Origin: Epinephelus fuscoguttatus
Lineage: Eukaryota > Chordata > Actinopteri > Perciformes > Serranidae
Length of the DNA stretch: 64,000 nucleotides
Direction: 5' to 3'
Assembly: GCF_011397635.1 (NCBI RefSeq)
Contig: NC_064753.1
Coordinates: 32,326,322-32,390,321, forward strand
Shown here: piece by piece, positions 60,994 to 64,000 of the stretch
Layout of the letters: every line of letters starts with the position of its first letter
Numbering within the stretch: the first letter of the stretch is position 1
Position numbers and translations under genes: made by a program
Notes under the pieces: model-generated
What the model was told of the DNA's origin: nothing
What the model saw: the letters and a program-made list of their open reading frames with translations, nothing else
Database searches by the model: none

Positions 60994-63931
60994 GTAAAGT
61001 TTGTATTTATGACTCAGTCTCACAGGATCTCAGTTACCAGGACTGTTTAAAAGGGCTTTAAAATTAACCCACAGATCTGTTTTAATAGTTTAATTTTTTT
61101 CTAACTTGTTTCAGGATGTTTTCTTTAGAAATAATTGCCAACATTTTGTAACATTTTATATATATTTTTATTTGCACAAATGCCAAATATATGAAATTCT
61201 TTTGTCTGATTTTTTCATGTGGCATCCTGTTTGTGTGTGTGTGTGGGTGTTTTCAGCGACCTGGGTTGGAGGAGGATATATAAATGGCACAGCTGAGTAT
61301 GTGTATCTGCCTGATTATGGCTTGGCTTGGGCTCAAGCTCCCTTCGGATATGCCCTCAGTCTCGTTGTGGGTGAGTGGTTTTAAACAATGTAAAATAGAG
61401 GTAGGACATTCCTTGTTAGCAGGAACATAAGAAGGGATTTTGGGTCCTTATGCACATTCACACTACAACACACCCCACACATTAATATACTGACTTACTG
61501 ACCACATACCTGATTGAGATTTTTATTTTAGGTGCTAATTAAACCGTCACTGGGTCCTCCATTCATCCCTCTGAGGGAGAGAACTTCACCTCTGCAGGGG
61601 AAAATCCTTGTTCAGTCTTAGACCTGTTTGTTCAAGCCTCTGTTTTATGATTTTTGTCAGTTGTAACATTAATATCAAGTAACCATGCCTATGTATAAAT
61701 GTACACTTGACAAAAGCCAGTTGATTCAGGGCCTCTGGATGGTGAGTGCCCTCCTCCTCAGTCTGTAATGTCTCCACTCTTTGTCCTAGGTGGTCTTTTT
61801 TTCGCTAAGCCCATGCGCTCACGAGGTTACGTCACCATGCTGGACCCATTCCAGCAGATGTATGGGAAACGCATGGGTGGCCTCCTCTTCATACCCGCAC
61901 TGATGGGTGAGATCTTTTGGTCCGCTGCTATCCTATCAGCCCTCGGTGAGTTCATGTCTCTATAGGCAACAAAATAAAAGATTCTTGTGGGCAATAAAAT
62001 CAGATTATTGTCTTTGTGATGTTGCAGTGGTCATAATATCCTTTCATCTGTTTGCTCATGATATTAGGTGCCACGCTGAGTGTCATCGTGGACATCAACA
62101 TTAAGATGTCAGTGGTTATCTCAGCACTCATTGCAATCTTTTACACCCTGGTCGGAGGACTTTACTCTGTGGCCTACACTGACGTCGTGCAGCTCTTCTG
62201 TATCTTTGTTGGCCTGGTAGGTTCAAGCTGAGCAGAAATGAAAAGTACATGGTAGCAACTAGTATAGTCAGATACACATCTTGAGTAGGTCCACTGTATT
62301 TGTTGCACCAGATGTACTTTGACCTTCACTGAAAATATGCCAAGTCACTCTAAGAATTCTGCACAAATATAGCCACAAATGCTCCAAGAGCTCACAACAA
62401 ACTAAGGTGAGATAAACAAAGAGCCTAAGTTATAATCCCATTAAGTTTTTGTTTTCCTGTGCTTGTTTTTTGACGTCCACAGTGGATCAGTGTCCCCTTT
62501 GCTTTGATCAACCCTGCGGTGTCGGACATTACCGTTACTGCAGTGAAGCAGGTGTACCAGTCGCCCTGGAGAGGCAGTGTCAACAAGACTGACACCTGGG
62601 TCTGGATCGACAACTTCTGCCTCCTGGTACAGTCAACATGAGTTATTCATCCCTCACTTCATCAGAATTTTGTCCACTAGACCAAAACTAGGTTAAAAGG
62701 TCTAAAGCTGATTGTGTTGATGAACTAAATACCATCATGCTGAGACTATTGGTTGAATTACAGAAAATTTACAAGTGATAAACATCAGCCATATAACTTA
62801 GGAAGTGAACATACTACAGCTCTTTATCAAATCGTTTAATTGAGCTATATGGCAAGTAATACAAAAGGGAAAACATATTTAGGGTGCTCCAGCTAGAAGT
62901 GTACCATCACCTCCTCCACCAAGCGATTACAGGACAGTGGTGCGGCCTGCTTCTAACTAAAATCAATCAGTTGTCTAGCCAATAACGTAAAGTGGAAAAA
63001 GCCATAACCTCTGCCTGATTTGTGTGTTCACATGAATGAATTACTGAACAGGCCTACTCACAGGCAAGGGGCCCAAAGTTTCAGGGACCCTCCTGGCCTT
63101 CATCTGCAAAATGTCACTCAAATTAATGAGTATCAACCAGGGGGAAACACAAAAAGACAACAAAGAGACATGAAGGAACTACAAACAGCACAAAACAACC
63201 ATGAAGAGACACAAAATAACCAAAAAAAGACACACAATTATTTCAAAAAGAAACAAAATGACCTCAGAAAGACACAAAATGACCATAAAGAGACACAAAA
63301 CGACAAAAACTATACAAAGTCAGAGGTCAGAGTGGTACATGGCTCTGAACATGGCTTGTTGGCTGACTCTTGGTTACATGTGGGCCAAATTGGGTCTGAC
63401 CACGGGTAGATTCTGGCCAACCTACCGATGAAGCCAATTGAGGACCTTGAATTTTAGGGGGATGAAGTGGCATCTAGCAGTGATGATTGCAGATTGCAGC
63501 CAGCTGAAACTTCTCCCAGCTAGGATTCCTTCAGTGTGCATCATTCAGGAGGTTTTTACCGGTAGCCAAATTATCCACAGAGGTCTCTTCCTCTCCAAAA
63601 CAAACAGACCAGGTGATTAAAACCAGTAAAACACTGTATTAAGCAGTTTCATGTTGTAAATCAGTGTTTATCTGTTGCTGCTTGTCATGAAGGGGCTGCA
63701 GTTTGAATAAAACTGACATATCTGTGTTAGGCTTGAGTTTTGTGAATGTTATCCTCTGGTTTCTAACTGTCCTGCAGATGCTCGGAGGAATACCCTGGCA
63801 GGTCTATTTCCAGAGAGTTCTGTCCGCCTCCTCGGCCACCTATGCCCAGGTCCTCTCCTTCCTGGCTGCTTTCGGGTGCCTCGTCATGGCTGTGCCCTCC
63901 GTTCTCATCGGGGCCATCGGGGCCTCCACAG
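60810..63931 (+). CDS. slc5a7: High-affinity choline transporter 1, 5' half (partial)
   Basis: Na+/Cl--dependent choline transporter of the SLC5 (SSS) family that supplies choline for acetylcholine synthesis at cholinergic terminals. Six coding exons here give 300 residues, about half of the roughly 580 expected; the remaining exons lie beyond 64,000. The N-terminus [20 protein letters not shown] is the first membrane helix. Further family signatures are [87 protein letters not shown] and [16 protein letters not shown]. The ATG was chosen because it begins the conserved HVEGL N-terminus. Confidence 0.97.
61257..61370 (+). CDS. slc5a7: slc5a7 coding exon 2
   Basis: 114 nt encoding [20 protein letters not shown] and [19 protein letters not shown]. 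Acceptor gtgttttcag, donor GTG G|gtgagt. Confidence 0.96.
61371..61789 (+). other. slc5a7 intron (419 bp)
   Basis: No exon or recognised repeat. Confidence 0.8.
61790..61945 (+). CDS. slc5a7: slc5a7 coding exon 3
   Basis: 156 nt encoding [40 protein letters not shown] and [12 protein letters not shown]. Acceptor tttgtcctag, donor CTC G|gtgagt. Confidence 0.96.
62068..62216 (+). CDS. slc5a7: slc5a7 coding exon 4
   Basis: 149 nt encoding [20 protein letters not shown], then [20 protein letters not shown] and [10 protein letters not shown]. Acceptor gatattag, donor CTG|gtaggt. Confidence 0.96.
62483..62626 (+). CDS. slc5a7: slc5a7 coding exon 5
   Basis: 144 nt encoding [20 protein letters not shown] and [20 protein letters not shown]. 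An N-K-T sequon is present in the extracellular loop. Acceptor cgtccacag, donor CTG|gtacag. Confidence 0.95.
62627..63777 (+). other. slc5a7 intron (1.15 kb)
   Basis: Non-coding. It contains an agacacaaaatgacc-type minisatellite at about 63,145-63,312. The rest is not recognised. Confidence 0.75.
63145..63312. repeat. Minisatellite of gacacaaaatgacca-like units
   Basis: Roughly nine imperfect units of 15-20 bp, for example agacacaaaatgaccataa, agacacaaaacgac and agacacaaaataacc. The tandem units create fortuitous repetitive reading frames. Such AC/GA-rich minisatellites are common in fish genomes. Confidence 0.85.
63778..63931 (+). CDS. slc5a7: slc5a7 coding exon 6 (last in window)
   Basis: 154 nt encoding [40 protein letters not shown] and [11 protein letters not shown]. 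Acceptor tgtcctgcag, donor ACA G|gttaga. The reading frame continues in an exon beyond 64,000. Confidence 0.96.
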
Positions 63932-64000
63932 GTTAGAGAGGCTCACACATGAGCTCACATATGCACAGTCTGTGTGTGTGTGTTTGTTTGGGGAGGGGAA
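63932..64000 (+). other. slc5a7 intron, cut by window end
   Basis: Start of the next intron, with a short (GT)n tract. Confidence 0.85.

Noticed and set aside
63130..63320. Regular short repeats that could suggest a CRISPR array
   Set aside because: The units are contiguous and imperfect with no unique spacers, and the genome is that of a vertebrate.

Overview
The window is nuclear DNA from a ray-finned fish, most likely a percomorph teleost. It carries spliced vertebrate genes with GT-AG introns, an AT-rich intronic background, many (CA)n microsatellites, and several dispersed repeat classes that I recognise as typical of perciform-like fish. There are no prokaryotic operons, rRNA or tRNA genes, or CRISPR arrays. 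Three protein-coding genes lie on the + strand in the order epha6 > arl6 > slc5a7.

Region 1 (1-47,200) holds the 3' part of epha6, an Eph receptor tyrosine kinase. Seventeen exons join in frame into 901 residues: part of the ephrin-binding domain, the cysteine-rich region, two fibronectin III domains, a transmembrane helix, the juxtamembrane segment with two tyrosines, the kinase domain, a SAM domain and a C-terminus ending GFQV. The signal peptide and the start of the ligand-binding domain lie upstream of base 1. Two large introns (13.7 and 12.6 kb) and several smaller ones contain nested non-autonomous DNA elements, fold-back elements, a LINE-1-like fragment, microsatellites and a few candidate regulatory sites.

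Region 2 (about 49,250-53,839) is arl6 (BBS3), a small Arf-like GTPase of the cilium/BBSome pathway. The coding sequence is complete at 185 aa. A 13-nt alternative exon (53,244-53,256) would shift the frame of the last exon and give a 192-aa form, matching the retina-associated BBS3L isoform known in other vertebrates. An RFX X-box-like site lies just upstream of the probable non-coding first exon.

Region 3 (53,840-60,809) is intergenic. It has a roughly 900-bp dispersed repeat, a strong CTCF-like motif, and a probable promoter and untranslated first exon for the next gene.

Region 4 (60,810-64,000) is the 5' half of slc5a7, the high-affinity choline transporter. Six coding exons give 300 residues, and the gene runs past the window end.

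The three genes do not form a pathway. epha6 and arl6 are also neighbours in human, whereas SLC5A7 is on another human chromosome. The clearest notable features are the BBS3L microexon, the division of the normally single Eph ligand-binding exon into at least three in-window pieces, and the density of nested palindromic elements in the epha6 introns. I found no convincing evidence of a wholly new biological system.
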